The notes: a model not told the origin generated them from the sequence alone. A stretch of DNA of 64,000 bases from Flavobacterium sp. N502540 (GCF_025947365.1 NZ_CP110012.1:2356001-2420000); one strand, 5' to 3'; counted from the stretch's first letter, positions 35,640 to 44,979 are shown. Numbers and translations are program-made.

Positions 35640-37442
35640 ATGTCAGCAGAAGCGCACGGTCACGATCACGGACACGATCACGAGCACGAACATCATCATA
35701 AAGACACGTTCATTACTAAATATATCTTTAGTATTGATCACAAAATGATTGCTAAGCAATACTTACTTACAGGTATTGTAATGGGAGTAATTGGTATTGC
35801 AATGTCGTTGCTTTTCAGAATGCAATTGGCTTGGCCAGAAGAGTCTTTTAAAATTTTTAATGTTTTATTAGGAGATAAATTTGCACCTGATGGTGTAATG
35901 GCAAATGATATTTATCTGGCTTTGGTTACCATTCACGGTACCATCATGGTATTCTTTGTACTGACGGCCGGTTTGAGCGGAACCTTTAGTAACTTATTGA
36001 TTCCACTTCAAATTGGAGCGCGAGATATGGCTTCCGGATTTATGAATATGATTTCATACTGGTTGTTCTTCTTATCTGCTGTAGTAATGTTATGTTCCTT
36101 ATTTGTTGAAGCTGGACCTGCATCTGCAGGTTGGACAATTTACCCTCCATTAAGTGCTTTACCACAAGCAATCCCAGGTTCTGGAACAGGTATGACTTTA
36201 TGGTTAGTTTCAATGGCTATCTTTATTGCATCTTCTTTGATGGGATCTTTGAACTACATTGTAACGGTTATCAACCTTAGAACAAAAGGAATGTCTATGA
36301 CAAGACTTCCATTGACAATCTGGACATTTTTTGTAACAGCTATTATTGGTGTTATTTCGTTCCCTGTACTATTGTCAGCTGCTTTATTATTGATCTTTGA
36401 CAGAAGTTTTGGTACTTCATTCTTCTTATCTGATATCTATATTGCCGGAGAAGTTTTACACTACCAAGGTGGTTCTCCTGTATTGTTCGAACACTTATTC
36501 TGGTTTTTAGGACACCCTGAGGTTTACATCGTAATCTTACCAGCAATGGGTCTTGTTTCTGAAATTATGGCTACAAACTCTCGTAAACCAATCTTTGGTT
36601 ACAGAGCGATGATTATGTCAGTTCTTGCAATTGCATTCTTATCTACAATTGTTTGGGGTCACCATATGTTTATTTCAGGTATGAATCCTTTCTTAGGATC
36701 TGTATTTACTTTCACAACTTTATTGATTGCAATTCCATCTGCTGTAAAAGCGTTCAACTGGATCACAACTTTATGGAAAGGTAACTTACAATTCAATCCT
36801 GCAATGTTATTCTCTATCGGAATGGTTTCTACTTTCATCACTGGAGGTTTAACAGGAATCATTTTAGGAGACAGTACTTTAGATATTAACGTTCACGATA
36901 CTTACTTCGTAATTGCTCACTTTCACTTAGTAATGGGTATCTCTGCACTTTACGGAATGTTTGCTGGTATTTACCACTGGTTCCCTAAAATGTACGGTAG
37001 AATGTTGAATAAAAACTTAGGTTACATTCACTTTTGGGTAACGGCAGTTTGTGCTTATGGAGTATTCTTCCCAATGCACTTTATTGGATTAGCTGGTTTA
37101 CCAAGACGTTATTATACAAACACAAACTTCCCATTATTTGATGATTTGCAAAATGTGAATGTTTTAATTACAACATTCGCTCTTGTAGGAGGTGCGTTCC
37201 AATTAGTATTCTTATACAATTTCTTCGTTAGTATTTTCTACGGTAAGAAAGCTGTTCAGAATCCATGGAAATCAACAACATTAGAGTGGACTACTCCTGT
37301 AGAACATATCCACGGTAACTGGCCAGGTGAAATTCCTCACGTATACCGTTGGCCGTATGACTACAGTAACCCAAATCACGATGTAGATTTTGTACCACAA
37401 AATGTACCGATGAAAGAAGGTGAAGAAGTTTTACACCACTAA
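35640..37442 (+). CDS. coxA: Cytochrome c oxidase subunit I
   Basis: 600 residues, 12 helices. Metal ligands are all present: haem a His in 'VTIHGTIMVFF', CuB and cross-linked Tyr in 'GHPEVYIVILPA', the CuB His pair in 'WGHHMFISGM', and haem a3/a in 'HDTYFVIAHFHLVMG'. The Glu in 'GHPEVYI' is the A-family proton-channel landmark. The N-terminus is unusually His-rich ('AHGHDHGHDHEHEHHHKD'), a possible copper or zinc binding tail. Last gene of the act-cox operon. Subunits III and IV are not encoded in this operon and must lie elsewhere. Confidence 0.96.
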   Translation: MSAEAHGHDHGHDHEHEHHHKDTFITKYIFSIDHKMIAKQYLLTGIVMGVIGIAMSLLFRMQLAWPEESFKIFNVLLGDKFAPDGVMANDIYLALVTIHGTIMVFFVLTAGLSGTFSNLLIPLQIGARDMASGFMNMISYWLFFLSAVVMLCSLFVEAGPASAGWTIYPPLSALPQAIPGSGTGMTLWLVSMAIFIASSLMGSLNYIVTVINLRTKGMSMTRLPLTIWTFFVTAIIGVISFPVLLSAALLLIFDRSFGTSFFLSDIYIAGEVLHYQGGSPVLFEHLFWFLGHPEVYIVILPAMGLVSEIMATNSRKPIFGYRAMIMSVLAIAFLSTIVWGHHMFISGMNPFLGSVFTFTTLLIAIPSAVKAFNWITTLWKGNLQFNPAMLFSIGMVSTFITGGLTGIILGDSTLDINVHDTYFVIAHFHLVMGISALYGMFAGIYHWFPKMYGRMLNKNLGYIHFWVTAVCAYGVFFPMHFIGLAGLPRRYYTNTNFPLFDDLQNVNVLITTFALVGGAFQLVFLYNFFVSIFYGKKAVQNPWKSTTLEWTTPVEHIHGNWPGEIPHVYRWPYDYSNPNHDVDFVPQNVPMKEGEEVLHH

Positions 37443-37451
37443 AAATACTTT

Positions 37452-37481
37452 AAAAGACTGTCTGCAAAGACAGTCTTTTTT
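37452..37481 (+). terminator. Terminator of the act-cox operon
   Basis: AAAAGACTGTCT-GCAA-AGACAGTCTTTTT, an 11-12-bp stem with a T-run, 9 bp after the coxA stop. Confidence 0.88.
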
Positions 37482-37898
37482 GTTTTTATAAACTGCGCGT
37501 TTAGAATGTGAATCGGATTATTTCATTTGCATAGGAAAACATTTGAATCCGGATTTCAATTGTGACAGGAGCACTATTGAAATCCGGATTTGCTTTGAAG
37601 GGCTATGGCAAAAGCCTGATCGCAAAGAAAAGTATGCGGCATATTTTGTGTGAGATTCTCTATGAGTGTTATTTTTTTATCAGAATTTGTTGGAGTTGAA
37701 AAGTGCTTTTGCCCATTCAGGGTAATTCTACACCTTAATCTAAATTATAGCGCTTCGCACTATGCCCGAGCTTTTCAGGCTTTTAGCCTTTTTCTCGCCA
37801 ACTTTTGTTCTTGATCTAAAAAAGGTAATTAGATGTAGTCATAATTACCCTTAGTTTGGTATAGTTTGTAAAAGTGAGAAAAATAGCAAACTAAATAA
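37482..37898. other. 417-bp gene-free region with repeat remnants
   Basis: No plausible protein is seen. It contains the 15-bp inverted repeat at 37546-37590. A second hairpin, with the core AGGCTTTTAGCCT near 37770-37785 followed by T, looks like a decayed terminator or a family-wide intergenic element. Confidence 0.5.
37546..37590. repeat. Perfect 15-bp inverted repeat
   Basis: AATCCGGATTTCAAT (37546-37560) and ATTGAAATCCGGATT (37576-37590) with a 15-nt loop. Each arm contains the palindrome AATCCGGATT. There is no T-run, so it is not an intrinsic terminator. It could be a protein-binding site, an RNA stem or a miniature repeat. Confidence 0.7.
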
Positions 37899-37927
37899 TT
37901 GACAGATAGATAATTATTGTATATTTA
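37899..37927 (+). promoter_or_regulatory. Candidate promoter of the mprF operon
   Basis: TTG at 37899-37901, 18-bp spacer, TATATTTA at 37920-37927 (one mismatch to TAnnTTTG), 47 bp before the ATG. Confidence 0.5.
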
Positions 37928-37974
37928 TATAGAAACAGGTTTCATTTTTCATAAGTAAATTATTCGCTGGTAAT

Positions 37975-40602
37975 ATGAAGACACAAGTGATTTCCAATAC
38001 AATTTTTAGTTTTTTTAAAGACAGAAAGGGAGTCTCTTTTTTACGTGAGAATGATAAAATTATCAGACAGTTTGTATTTACTATTTTTTTTATCGGAATT
38101 GGAATCTGGTTTATCAAACACGAACGTTCGGAATTAGTTGAAGTTAATACTGTAATTACCAATGCCAGCTTTTTTTGGGTTTCGTGCGGAATTGCTCTTG
38201 CTTTCTTGTATGTATCTCTTCAGGCGTTAATGTATTTTGCCTCTTTTAAAGCTGTTCAAAGCGGGATATCTTTTAAACAGGCCATTATTTTATTTCTCAA
38301 ACGAAATTTTGTAAGCGTTTTTTTGCCGGCGGGTGGAATTTCTTCTTTAGCTTTTTTTACAAAATCCATTGAAAAGAGCGGTGTAAAACCAACTCAAATT
38401 CATTTTGCTTCTGTAGTTTATGGTTTTGTCGGGATACTCTCGGTTATTATTGTGGCAATACCGGCGTTAATCTACTCTTTATTGGAGGGAACTGCGGGAT
38501 CTGGTGAAGGATATGCCTTGGGAGCGGTTGTGATCTTGGCTCTATTTCTTTTTCTGATTTATGATTCGATATTAAAAAAAGGGGCTCTGTACCGTCTCAT
38601 TATAAAACTTCTTCCTTCTGCAGTTGTCTTTTTGGATGATTTACAGCAAAACAGAATCTTAAAAAAGAAATTTCTGCAAGTTGTTTTTTATTCCGTGCTC
38701 ATCGAGTTTGCCGGAATAGCACATTTGTATATTGCGATGATCGCTTTGGGATTTGAGCCGTCATTGCCTGCCGCTGTAATAGGGTATATTGTTTCGGTTA
38801 TTTTTTTAATCGTTTCTCCGTTTCTGCGGGGGTTAGGAGCTATAGAAATCTCAATGAGTTTTATATTAATACAATTCGGGTTTGATAATGTTAGTGCTAT
38901 CGCCATCACTTTTTTGTATCGTTTCTTCGAATTTTGGATTCCATTAGTTGCAGGGGCATTCCTCTTTTTGTTTAATGCGAATACCTTATTGATGCGGGTT
39001 GTGCCTTCGTTTTTACTTTTTGTCCTTGGGTTAATAAACATAGTGTCTGTATTAACTCCGGCTATTTCAGAACGATTGCACATCCTGAGAAACATTATTC
39101 CCGTCTCGGCTATTAAAGCATCAAATGATTTTGTGATAACCGCGGGTTTATTCATGTTGGTAAATGCGACATTTATGCTCAAAGGTTTGCGAAATGCGTG
39201 GTGGTCTGCCATTTTCTTAAGTGGTATTTCTGTGATCGGACACCTCACAAAGGCAATTGATTATGAAGAAGCGGTAATCGCTCTGATTGTTTTTATCAGT
39301 TTGATTATTACCAGAAAAGAATATTATATCAAGAGCAATGCGCACCTGCAGAGTATCGGATTAAAAACAGTTTTAATCACTATGGCAGCTGTTTTAATAT
39401 ACAGCATTCTGGGATTCTACTTTTTGGATAAGAAACATTTTGGCATCGATTTTCACTGGCAGCAATCTATTAGATATGGGCTCCAAAATTATTTTTTGGT
39501 GGGGAGCTCTGATTTGGTTCCCCTCGACAGATTTGCAAGGCGCTTTTTACTTTCCATCAACATTAGTGGTTTTTTATCCATAGGCTTTTTGATCTTTGCC
39601 TTAATCCGTCCCTATACCATAAAAAAGGAAGCAGTAGAAGATGATTTTTTATCTGCTAATGATCTTCTGAATCAGTATGGAACTTCTGCTTTAGATTATT
39701 TTAAAACGTATGACGATAAAAATATTTTTATAGCTAAAAGTAAAAAGTCTTTTTTAGCTTATCGTGTGGGGGATAGTTTTGCGGTGGTTTTAGAAAACCC
39801 CGTGGCAGCATCGGAGGATGAATTTAAACAGTGCATTATCGAGTTTGACGAGTATTGTTACGAGAATGGCTTGCGAAGTATTTATTATCGTGTTCCCGAA
39901 GAAAATTTAGAACTCTTTGTCTCACTGCACAAAAAGAATTTGTTTATAGGGCAGGAAGCTGTTGTGGATTTATCGGTATTTACGATGGAAGGAGGTGCTA
40001 AAAAATCATTGCGTAATGCGATAAGCAAAGTCAAAGAAAAGGGTTTTAAGACTACCATTCATACCGCACCGGTTAAGGATGGATTACTGCAAAAAGTTAA
40101 AGCGGTAAGTGATGAATGGCTTGCGGGTACCGGAAGAACTGAAATCATTTTTTCGCAAGGTAAATTTGATTGGGAAGAACTCAAACAGCAAACCATCATA
40201 ACAGTGGAAAATGCTGAAGAGAAAATTGTGGCTTTTTTAAATGTGATTCCGGATTATGCTAAAGGAGAAGGAACATACGATTTGATTCGGAAAACCAATG
40301 ATGCGCCAAATGGCATCATCGATTTTATCCTTTTAGAACTTTTTGCTTATTTGAAAACTCAGGGCTGTACCTCAGTCAATTTAGGATTAGCTGCGATGAG
40401 TGGAATTGAAGAACCGGACACTTTTTCGGAAAAGTCAATGAAGTTTGCGTATGAAAGAATTAAGTATTTTTCACATTATAAAGGATTGCGTGATTTTAAA
40501 GAAAAATTTTCCCCGGTTTGGTATAATAAATACTTAGTGTATACACATGATTATGATTTGCTACAGGCCCCGTTAGTTTTAAATAAAGTTGTAAAACCAT
40601 AA
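37975..40602 (+). CDS. mprF: Phosphatidylglycerol lysyltransferase/flippase of the MprF family
   Basis: 875 residues in the two-part MprF layout. The N-terminal flippase (UPF0104-like, about 30-340) includes 'FLKRNFVSVFLPAGGISSLAFF' and 'LRGLGAIEISMSFIL'. More membrane helices extend to about 540. The C-terminal cytosolic synthetase (DUF2156/GNAT-like, about 555-865) has 'VSDEWLAGTGRTEIIFSQGKFD', 'LIRKTNDAPNGIIDF' and 'VNLGLAAMSGIEEPD', the conserved substrate-site region. MprF moves an amino acid from aminoacyl-tRNA to phosphatidylglycerol and flips the product, reducing surface charge and cationic peptide sensitivity. The amino acid used is not known here. Eight bp before the next gene. Confidence 0.9.
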   Translation: MKTQVISNTIFSFFKDRKGVSFLRENDKIIRQFVFTIFFIGIGIWFIKHERSELVEVNTVITNASFFWVSCGIALAFLYVSLQALMYFASFKAVQSGISFKQAIILFLKRNFVSVFLPAGGISSLAFFTKSIEKSGVKPTQIHFASVVYGFVGILSVIIVAIPALIYSLLEGTAGSGEGYALGAVVILALFLFLIYDSILKKGALYRLIIKLLPSAVVFLDDLQQNRILKKKFLQVVFYSVLIEFAGIAHLYIAMIALGFEPSLPAAVIGYIVSVIFLIVSPFLRGLGAIEISMSFILIQFGFDNVSAIAITFLYRFFEFWIPLVAGAFLFLFNANTLLMRVVPSFLLFVLGLINIVSVLTPAISERLHILRNIIPVSAIKASNDFVITAGLFMLVNATFMLKGLRNAWWSAIFLSGISVIGHLTKAIDYEEAVIALIVFISLIITRKEYYIKSNAHLQSIGLKTVLITMAAVLIYSILGFYFLDKKHFGIDFHWQQSIRYGLQNYFLVGSSDLVPLDRFARRFLLSINISGFLSIGFLIFALIRPYTIKKEAVEDDFLSANDLLNQYGTSALDYFKTYDDKNIFIAKSKKSFLAYRVGDSFAVVLENPVAASEDEFKQCIIEFDEYCYENGLRSIYYRVPEENLELFVSLHKKNLFIGQEAVVDLSVFTMEGGAKKSLRNAISKVKEKGFKTTIHTAPVKDGLLQKVKAVSDEWLAGTGRTEIIFSQGKFDWEELKQQTIITVENAEEKIVAFLNVIPDYAKGEGTYDLIRKTNDAPNGIIDFILLELFAYLKTQGCTSVNLGLAAMSGIEEPDTFSEKSMKFAYERIKYFSHYKGLRDFKEKFSPVWYNKYLVYTHDYDLLQAPLVLNKVVKP

Positions 40603-40610
40603 TTAAGAAG

Positions 40611-41273
40611 ATGAAGGCCGGGAAAACAGTACCGTTCAATTGGGTTAGAGTCTCAGCAGTAATCTGTATAATTACCTGTATTTCTGATTTTGTAGTACTG
40701 TTTGTCTTAGGAAGGTGTTATCAGGAGTATAGTCAGCTGCAGAACACCATTAGTTCTTTGGGAGCAACTATTAGTCCGGTATCCAAATTAATTTCTGCCT
40801 GGTGGATTTTAATTGGAATCGTATTTATTTTTTTTGGAGTCCTTTTCAGAAAAGCCTTTGATAAAGACGGGCGATATGTAAAAGTTGCTTCTTTGTTGAT
40901 TATGATGTATGGATTAGGAGAAGGGATAGGCTCCGGTTTGTTTAAAGCGGATATCATAAACGGTAAAAGGACTTTCTCTTTTCTTTTACATGATATTGCA
41001 GGAGGTGTCGGAATTATTGCTGCAGTATTGTTGCCTTTAGTAATGTGCAGAGTGATTTCAAAAGGAAACAATCCCGGGTTTTACCGTTTTTCATGGATCA
41101 TTTTTATCATTGGCGGTATTACACTGTTGTGCTTTGGGATTCGTTTTCCTTCTGAGGCAGGTGATTTTATTGCTTTATGCAAAGGATTATGGCAAAGGCT
41201 TTTTCTGCTGAATCTGTATGTTTATTTTATTGCAATTTCGGTCATAATGTATAATAGGAAAACTATAATTTAA
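40611..41273 (+). CDS. DUF998 membrane protein
   Basis: 220 residues with six or seven membrane helices. The 'YSQLQNTISSLGATISPVSKLISAWWILIG' region and 'HDIAGGVGIIAAVLLPLVM' match the DUF998 pattern (S.Lg....p.a..fn.g....G and His-Asp near helix 4). Members are small integral membrane proteins of unknown function. Tight placement between mprF and the VirJ-like hydrolase (8 and 28 bp) suggests a lipid-modification operon and makes a role in the same membrane process likely, although this is inference. Confidence 0.8.
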   Translation: MKAGKTVPFNWVRVSAVICIITCISDFVVLFVLGRCYQEYSQLQNTISSLGATISPVSKLISAWWILIGIVFIFFGVLFRKAFDKDGRYVKVASLLIMMYGLGEGIGSGLFKADIINGKRTFSFLLHDIAGGVGIIAAVLLPLVMCRVISKGNNPGFYRFSWIIFIIGGITLLCFGIRFPSEAGDFIALCKGLWQRLFLLNLYVYFIAISVIMYNRKTII

Positions 41274-41301
41274 GATTTCGTAATGTTAAAAAACAATCAA
41301 G

Positions 41302-42732
41302 ATGAACAAAGTCGTAACACTTCTTCTGTCGGTTTTTATTTTTGGGACTAATGTTTATGCCGTAACAACAGATACTTTAAGGGTTGGAGCATTTGGAAAA
41401 ATTATGATATACAAGCCTGGTACAGCACCAACAGCAGTTGTTTTGTTCGTTTCGGGTGATGGTGGATGGAACAGCGGTGTGGTCGATATGGCTAAAAATA
41501 TTGCCGACCAGGGAGCTGTGGTTGCGGGGATTGATATTCAGCATTATTTTAAGGAAATCAAAAAAGAAAAATCTAAATGTTATTATCCTGCCGGAGACTT
41601 TGAAGAGCTTAGTCTGCTGCTGCAAAAAAAGATAAAGATGAAGCAATATCTAAAGCCAATATTGGCCGGATATTCTTCGGGTGCAACCCTAATCTATGGT
41701 ATGCTGGCTCAGGCTCCCGCGAATACTTTTGGCGGAGCCATCGCTTTAGGTTTTTGTCCCGATATAGAAACTGACAGGACTTTATGTGACGGTTCCGGAC
41801 TGACTTCACATGTTTTGAAAGAAGGAAAAGCTTATTTTCTGGAAAAAACCGAAAAATTATCGGCTCCTTTTATCGTCTTGCAAGGAATCACCGATCAGGT
41901 TTGTAATTATGCTGACACTAAAAAATACATGGAAGGCATGAAGCAGGGAAAACTAATAACACTGCCCAAAGTGGGACATGGTTTTTCGGTTACTAAAAAC
42001 TGGCTGCCACAATTTACAGCTGCCTTCAGGGAGATTTTGAATACCCCAAATTATAGTCAGCAGAAATCAGAACAAAATCTTTTGCTTCAAGAACAGCACC
42101 TTGCACCTTTGCCTTTTGAAATGCCTTTAATTTTAATTCCGACAAAAAGTAAAAATGAATCTTTGCCTGTCGCTTTTTTAATTTCAGGTGATGGAGGATG
42201 GACCAGTTTTGATCAATCTGTCGGGGAAACTTTGGCAGAGAAAGGAATTGCCGTAATAGGATTGGATTCGCAGAAATATTTTTGGAACGCAAAAACTCCT
42301 GTCGAGACTTCGAATGCAATAGTCAAAGCGGTTGAACATTATTTACAGCAATGGAATCGAAAAACATTCCTACTTGCCGGTTATTCATTTGGTGCTTCTG
42401 TAATTCCGTTTGTAGCAGGTAATTTTCCGGAATCCCTGAAAGAAAAATTAAAAGGATTGTATTTGCTGTCTCCGGATGCAAAAGCCGATTTTGAAATTCA
42501 TATTGCAGACATGCTGAGTATGGAAAGTTCGAAGGACACTTTTGATGTGATTTCCGAAATAAAAAAAATCAAGTCCTACAATCCAATTTGTTTTTTTGGA
42601 GATGAAGAAGACGCCGCAACCCGCAATCGTTTTTCAGAAGCCGGAATCAAAACTATTGCTTTGCCCGGGTCACATCACTACAACAATGACTATAATAAAA
42701 TAGCTGAGAGTATTCTGAAAGAGATTAAATAA
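41302..42732 (+). CDS. AcvB/VirJ-type serine hydrolase with two VirJ domains
   Basis: 476 residues. Signal peptide at 1-20 ('LLLSVFIFGTNVYA'). Two homologous alpha/beta-hydrolase domains: domain 1 (about 28-250) has 'VLFVSGDGGWNSGVVDMA' and the nucleophile elbow 'AGYSSGATLI'; domain 2 (about 275-475) has 'AFLISGDGGWTSFDQSVG' and 'LAGYSFGASVIPFV'. Both elbows keep Ser and end near a His ('VGHGFSV' and 'GSHHYNND'). In Agrobacterium the related AcvB, encoded next to the lysyl-phosphatidylglycerol synthase gene lpiA, hydrolyses that lipid. Here the same pairing occurs with mprF, so a periplasmic aminoacyl-lipid hydrolase is likely. Confidence 0.85.
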   Translation: MNKVVTLLLSVFIFGTNVYAVTTDTLRVGAFGKIMIYKPGTAPTAVVLFVSGDGGWNSGVVDMAKNIADQGAVVAGIDIQHYFKEIKKEKSKCYYPAGDFEELSLLLQKKIKMKQYLKPILAGYSSGATLIYGMLAQAPANTFGGAIALGFCPDIETDRTLCDGSGLTSHVLKEGKAYFLEKTEKLSAPFIVLQGITDQVCNYADTKKYMEGMKQGKLITLPKVGHGFSVTKNWLPQFTAAFREILNTPNYSQQKSEQNLLLQEQHLAPLPFEMPLILIPTKSKNESLPVAFLISGDGGWTSFDQSVGETLAEKGIAVIGLDSQKYFWNAKTPVETSNAIVKAVEHYLQQWNRKTFLLAGYSFGASVIPFVAGNFPESLKEKLKGLYLLSPDAKADFEIHIADMLSMESSKDTFDVISEIKKIKSYNPICFFGDEEDAATRNRFSEAGIKTIALPGSHHYNNDYNKIAESILKEIK

Positions 42733-42887
42733 CTAAAATAGCTGCGTTATTCCGTTTTTTTACGCAACAAAAACACGCGTGAAGTACCGCAGATTATGGG
42801 TTTATAATTTATTTTGAAAAAAAGTATTTTTTGAGGTAACAAATAGTATGGCACTGCATCAAAAGAGAAACTTTAAAAAATAACATT

Positions 42888-43724
42888 ATGAAAACTAAAT
42901 CAATTTTACTGATCGCATTGATGCTTCTTATTTCAAAATCTGTTTTTTCGCAAACCGCTTTTAAGGTCGACGTAAAAGGAAAAGGAGCACCTGTTTTATT
43001 ATTTCCGGGTTTTGGCTGTACTGGAGAAGTGTGGAACGAAACCGTAGCTGAACTTTCTAAAAATTACGAATGCCACATTTTTACTTTTGCAGGGTTTGGA
43101 AATGTTCCTCCAATTGAAGGCCCTTGGTTGTCTACAATAAAAAATCAGGTTGTCTCTTATGTAAAGACCAAAAAACTAAAGAAAGCCACATTAATGGGGC
43201 ACAGTTTAGGAGGAACTCTAAGTTTGTGGCTGGCAGCCGAAGAAACCAATTTGTTCAAAAAAGTAATCCTTGTGGACGCTTTACCTGCAAGTGCAGCTTT
43301 AATGATTCCGAACTACAAAGGAGAAGTCATTCCTTATGACAATCCGCAAAGCAAAATGATGCTGGGAATGGACCAAAAGGCTTTCAATGCGATGAATTCT
43401 CAGGCAACATCTTATATGTGTCTCAACAAAGAAAAGCAAAAAACAATCAACGAATGGATGAGTGTGGCCGACAGGAAAACCTATGTATACGGTTATATCG
43501 ATATGCTTAATTTAGATTTGCGCAAAGAAATTGCCAAAATTAAAATCCCGGTAGTAATTTTAGCGGCCACAAATCCCGATCTTGCTACCGTACAAAATAC
43601 TTATAAAGCGCAATATGAAAATCTGCCATCCGTTAAAATTTATTATGCAGCAAATTCAGCACATTTTGTAATGTACGATCAACCGGAGTGGTTCATGGAA
43701 AAAGTAAAATCAGAAATACGTTAA
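42888..43724 (+). CDS. Secreted alpha/beta hydrolase
   Basis: 278 residues. Signal peptide 'MKTKSILLIALMLLISKSVFSQ'. The fold shows the oxyanion loop 'PVLLFPGFGCTGEVWNE', the nucleophile elbow 'LMGHSLGGTLSLWLA' (GxSxG), a likely acid after 'VVILAATNPDLA' and the catalytic His in 'NSAHFVMYDQPEWFM'. The substrate is unknown. The next gene, an ECF sigma factor, starts 1 bp after its stop, so the hydrolase is probably made together with that regulator. Confidence 0.9.
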   Translation: MKTKSILLIALMLLISKSVFSQTAFKVDVKGKGAPVLLFPGFGCTGEVWNETVAELSKNYECHIFTFAGFGNVPPIEGPWLSTIKNQVVSYVKTKKLKKATLMGHSLGGTLSLWLAAEETNLFKKVILVDALPASAALMIPNYKGEVIPYDNPQSKMMLGMDQKAFNAMNSQATSYMCLNKEKQKTINEWMSVADRKTYVYGYIDMLNLDLRKEIAKIKIPVVILAATNPDLATVQNTYKAQYENLPSVKIYYAANSAHFVMYDQPEWFMEKVKSEIR

Positions 43725-43725
43725 G

Positions 43726-44220
43726 GTGAATAAAAAAGAACAATTTAACGAGATCTATAACAAACATTATAATAAAGTGTTTCGTTTGTGCAAAGGTTAT
43801 TTTTGTGGAGATATTGCATTGGCTTCTGATGCAGTTCAGGAAGTTTTCATCAAGGTTTGGGAGCATTTAGATACCTTTCGGAATGAATCGAGCATCAGCA
43901 CGTGGATTTACAGGATCACCGTTAATACCTGTCTTCTTTATTTACGAAAATCATCTGTGAGAAAAGAAGTCAGAACTGATATACTGCCTAAGGTTGCTTC
44001 GGAAACTTATTCGGATGAAAAAGAAGAACAGCTTCAGCAAATGTATCAGTGCATACAAAAGCTCGAAGAAACCAATAAAATGATCATTCTGATGATCTTA
44101 GATGGTATCGAATATCCGGAAATATCAGAAGTAATCGGAATCACTGAAGAAGCACTTCGGGTTAGAATTCATCGAATTAAAAAAAGTTTAATGCAATGTG
44201 TACAAAATGAAAACATTTGA
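43726..44220 (+). CDS. ECF-type RNA polymerase sigma factor
   Basis: 164 residues, GTG start at 43726 immediately after the hydrolase stop. Region 2 has 'FNEIYNKHYNKVFRLCKGYF' and 'ASDAVQEVFIKVWEHLDTFRNESSISTWIYRITVNTCL'. Region 4 has 'LEETNKMIILMILDGIEYPEISEVIGITEEALRVRIHRIKKSL', a complete helix-turn-helix. The product is a cytosolic transcription factor. It overlaps the membrane protein gene downstream by 14 bp, the usual place for its anti-sigma factor. No obvious target promoter is seen in the window. Confidence 0.93.
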   Translation: MNKKEQFNEIYNKHYNKVFRLCKGYFCGDIALASDAVQEVFIKVWEHLDTFRNESSISTWIYRITVNTCLLYLRKSSVRKEVRTDILPKVASETYSDEKEEQLQQMYQCIQKLEETNKMIILMILDGIEYPEISEVIGITEEALRVRIHRIKKSLMQCVQNENI

Positions 44221-44776
44221 AGATTTACAAAACATTTGGGATCAGCAAGCAGCATCCAATATAAAACCAGCCGCCAATGATGTCATTGAAAAGGCAGAAG
44301 CACATACTAAAAAAATAAAGCGCAATCATCTTTGGACCAGAATAATTCTGAGTCTGACGGCAATCATACTCATCGCCTATTACATTTGGGTGGGAGCCTA
44401 CAAACAAACGGTATTCAGTTTCGGATTGGGAATTATGATTACCATGCTGGTGGTTCGTATCGCTCTGGAGTGGAGGAGCGCAAGAAAATTTGAGAATTTA
44501 AAAACAGATGTTCCCTTAATCGAATACAGTAAGCAGGCTCAACGGTTTTATCAATGGAGAAAAAAAATACATTACATTTTTACGCCCATAATTTATCTGA
44601 CTTATATTGTCGGATTTACCTTGCTTTTGCCCGTTTTTAAAGAAAATTTCTCCAAAGGGTTTTATCTCTATATCCTTGTCAGCGGATTTGGTTTTTTACT
44701 GTTTTTTGGAGTAATGCTGGTAAGAATCATTAAGAGGGAAGTAAAGCTCTTAGACTTCTTAAAAAACATTTCCTAA
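44207..44776 (+). CDS. Membrane protein, putative anti-sigma partner
   Basis: 189 residues from ATG 44207; a GTG at 44198 would add three. The cytosolic N-terminus 'MKTFEDLQNIWDQQAASNIKP' (about 50 residues) resembles the start of Bacteroidota proteins paired with ECF sigma factors, and four membrane helices follow (about 42-60, 65-85, 120-145, 150-172). There is no recognised zinc-binding anti-sigma motif (no HxxxCxxC). An anti-sigma role is inferred from position, overlap and topology only. Confidence 0.7.
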   Translation: MKTFEDLQNIWDQQAASNIKPAANDVIEKAEAHTKKIKRNHLWTRIILSLTAIILIAYYIWVGAYKQTVFSFGLGIMITMLVVRIALEWRSARKFENLKTDVPLIEYSKQAQRFYQWRKKIHYIFTPIIYLTYIVGFTLLLPVFKENFSKGFYLYILVSGFGFLLFFGVMLVRIIKREVKLLDFLKNIS

Positions 44777-44852
44777 AAAGAGTATCGCAATTCAAATGGC
44801 GGATAACGAAGGGTTGTTCCGCCATTACCCCGCAAAGGAATGATTTAGAACT

Positions 44853-44936
44853 TGAAACCTGAAACCTGAAACCTGAAACCTGAAACTTGAAACTCGAAAC
44901 TCGAAACCTGAAACTCGAAACCTGAAACTTGAAACT
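44853..44936. repeat. Twelve tandem copies of a 7-bp repeat (YGAAACY)
   Basis: Twelve units in perfect 7-bp phase: TGAAACC four times, followed by mixed TGAAACT, CGAAACT and CGAAACC. It ends 55 bp before the ruvB start codon. The unit is too short and has no spacers, so it is not a CRISPR array. Copy number may vary between strains. Confidence 0.92.
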
Positions 44937-44979
44937 TGGAATTTGAAATAGAACTGTTTTACAAACTAATTTCTTTGTC

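Noticed and set aside
35640..35640. Metal-responsive riboswitch before coxA
   Set aside because: Only 31 bp separate coxB and coxA, and no stem suited to a riboswitch is present.
44853..44936. Possible CRISPR array
   Set aside because: The units are 7 bp in direct contact, with no spacers and no cas genes. This is a simple tandem repeat.
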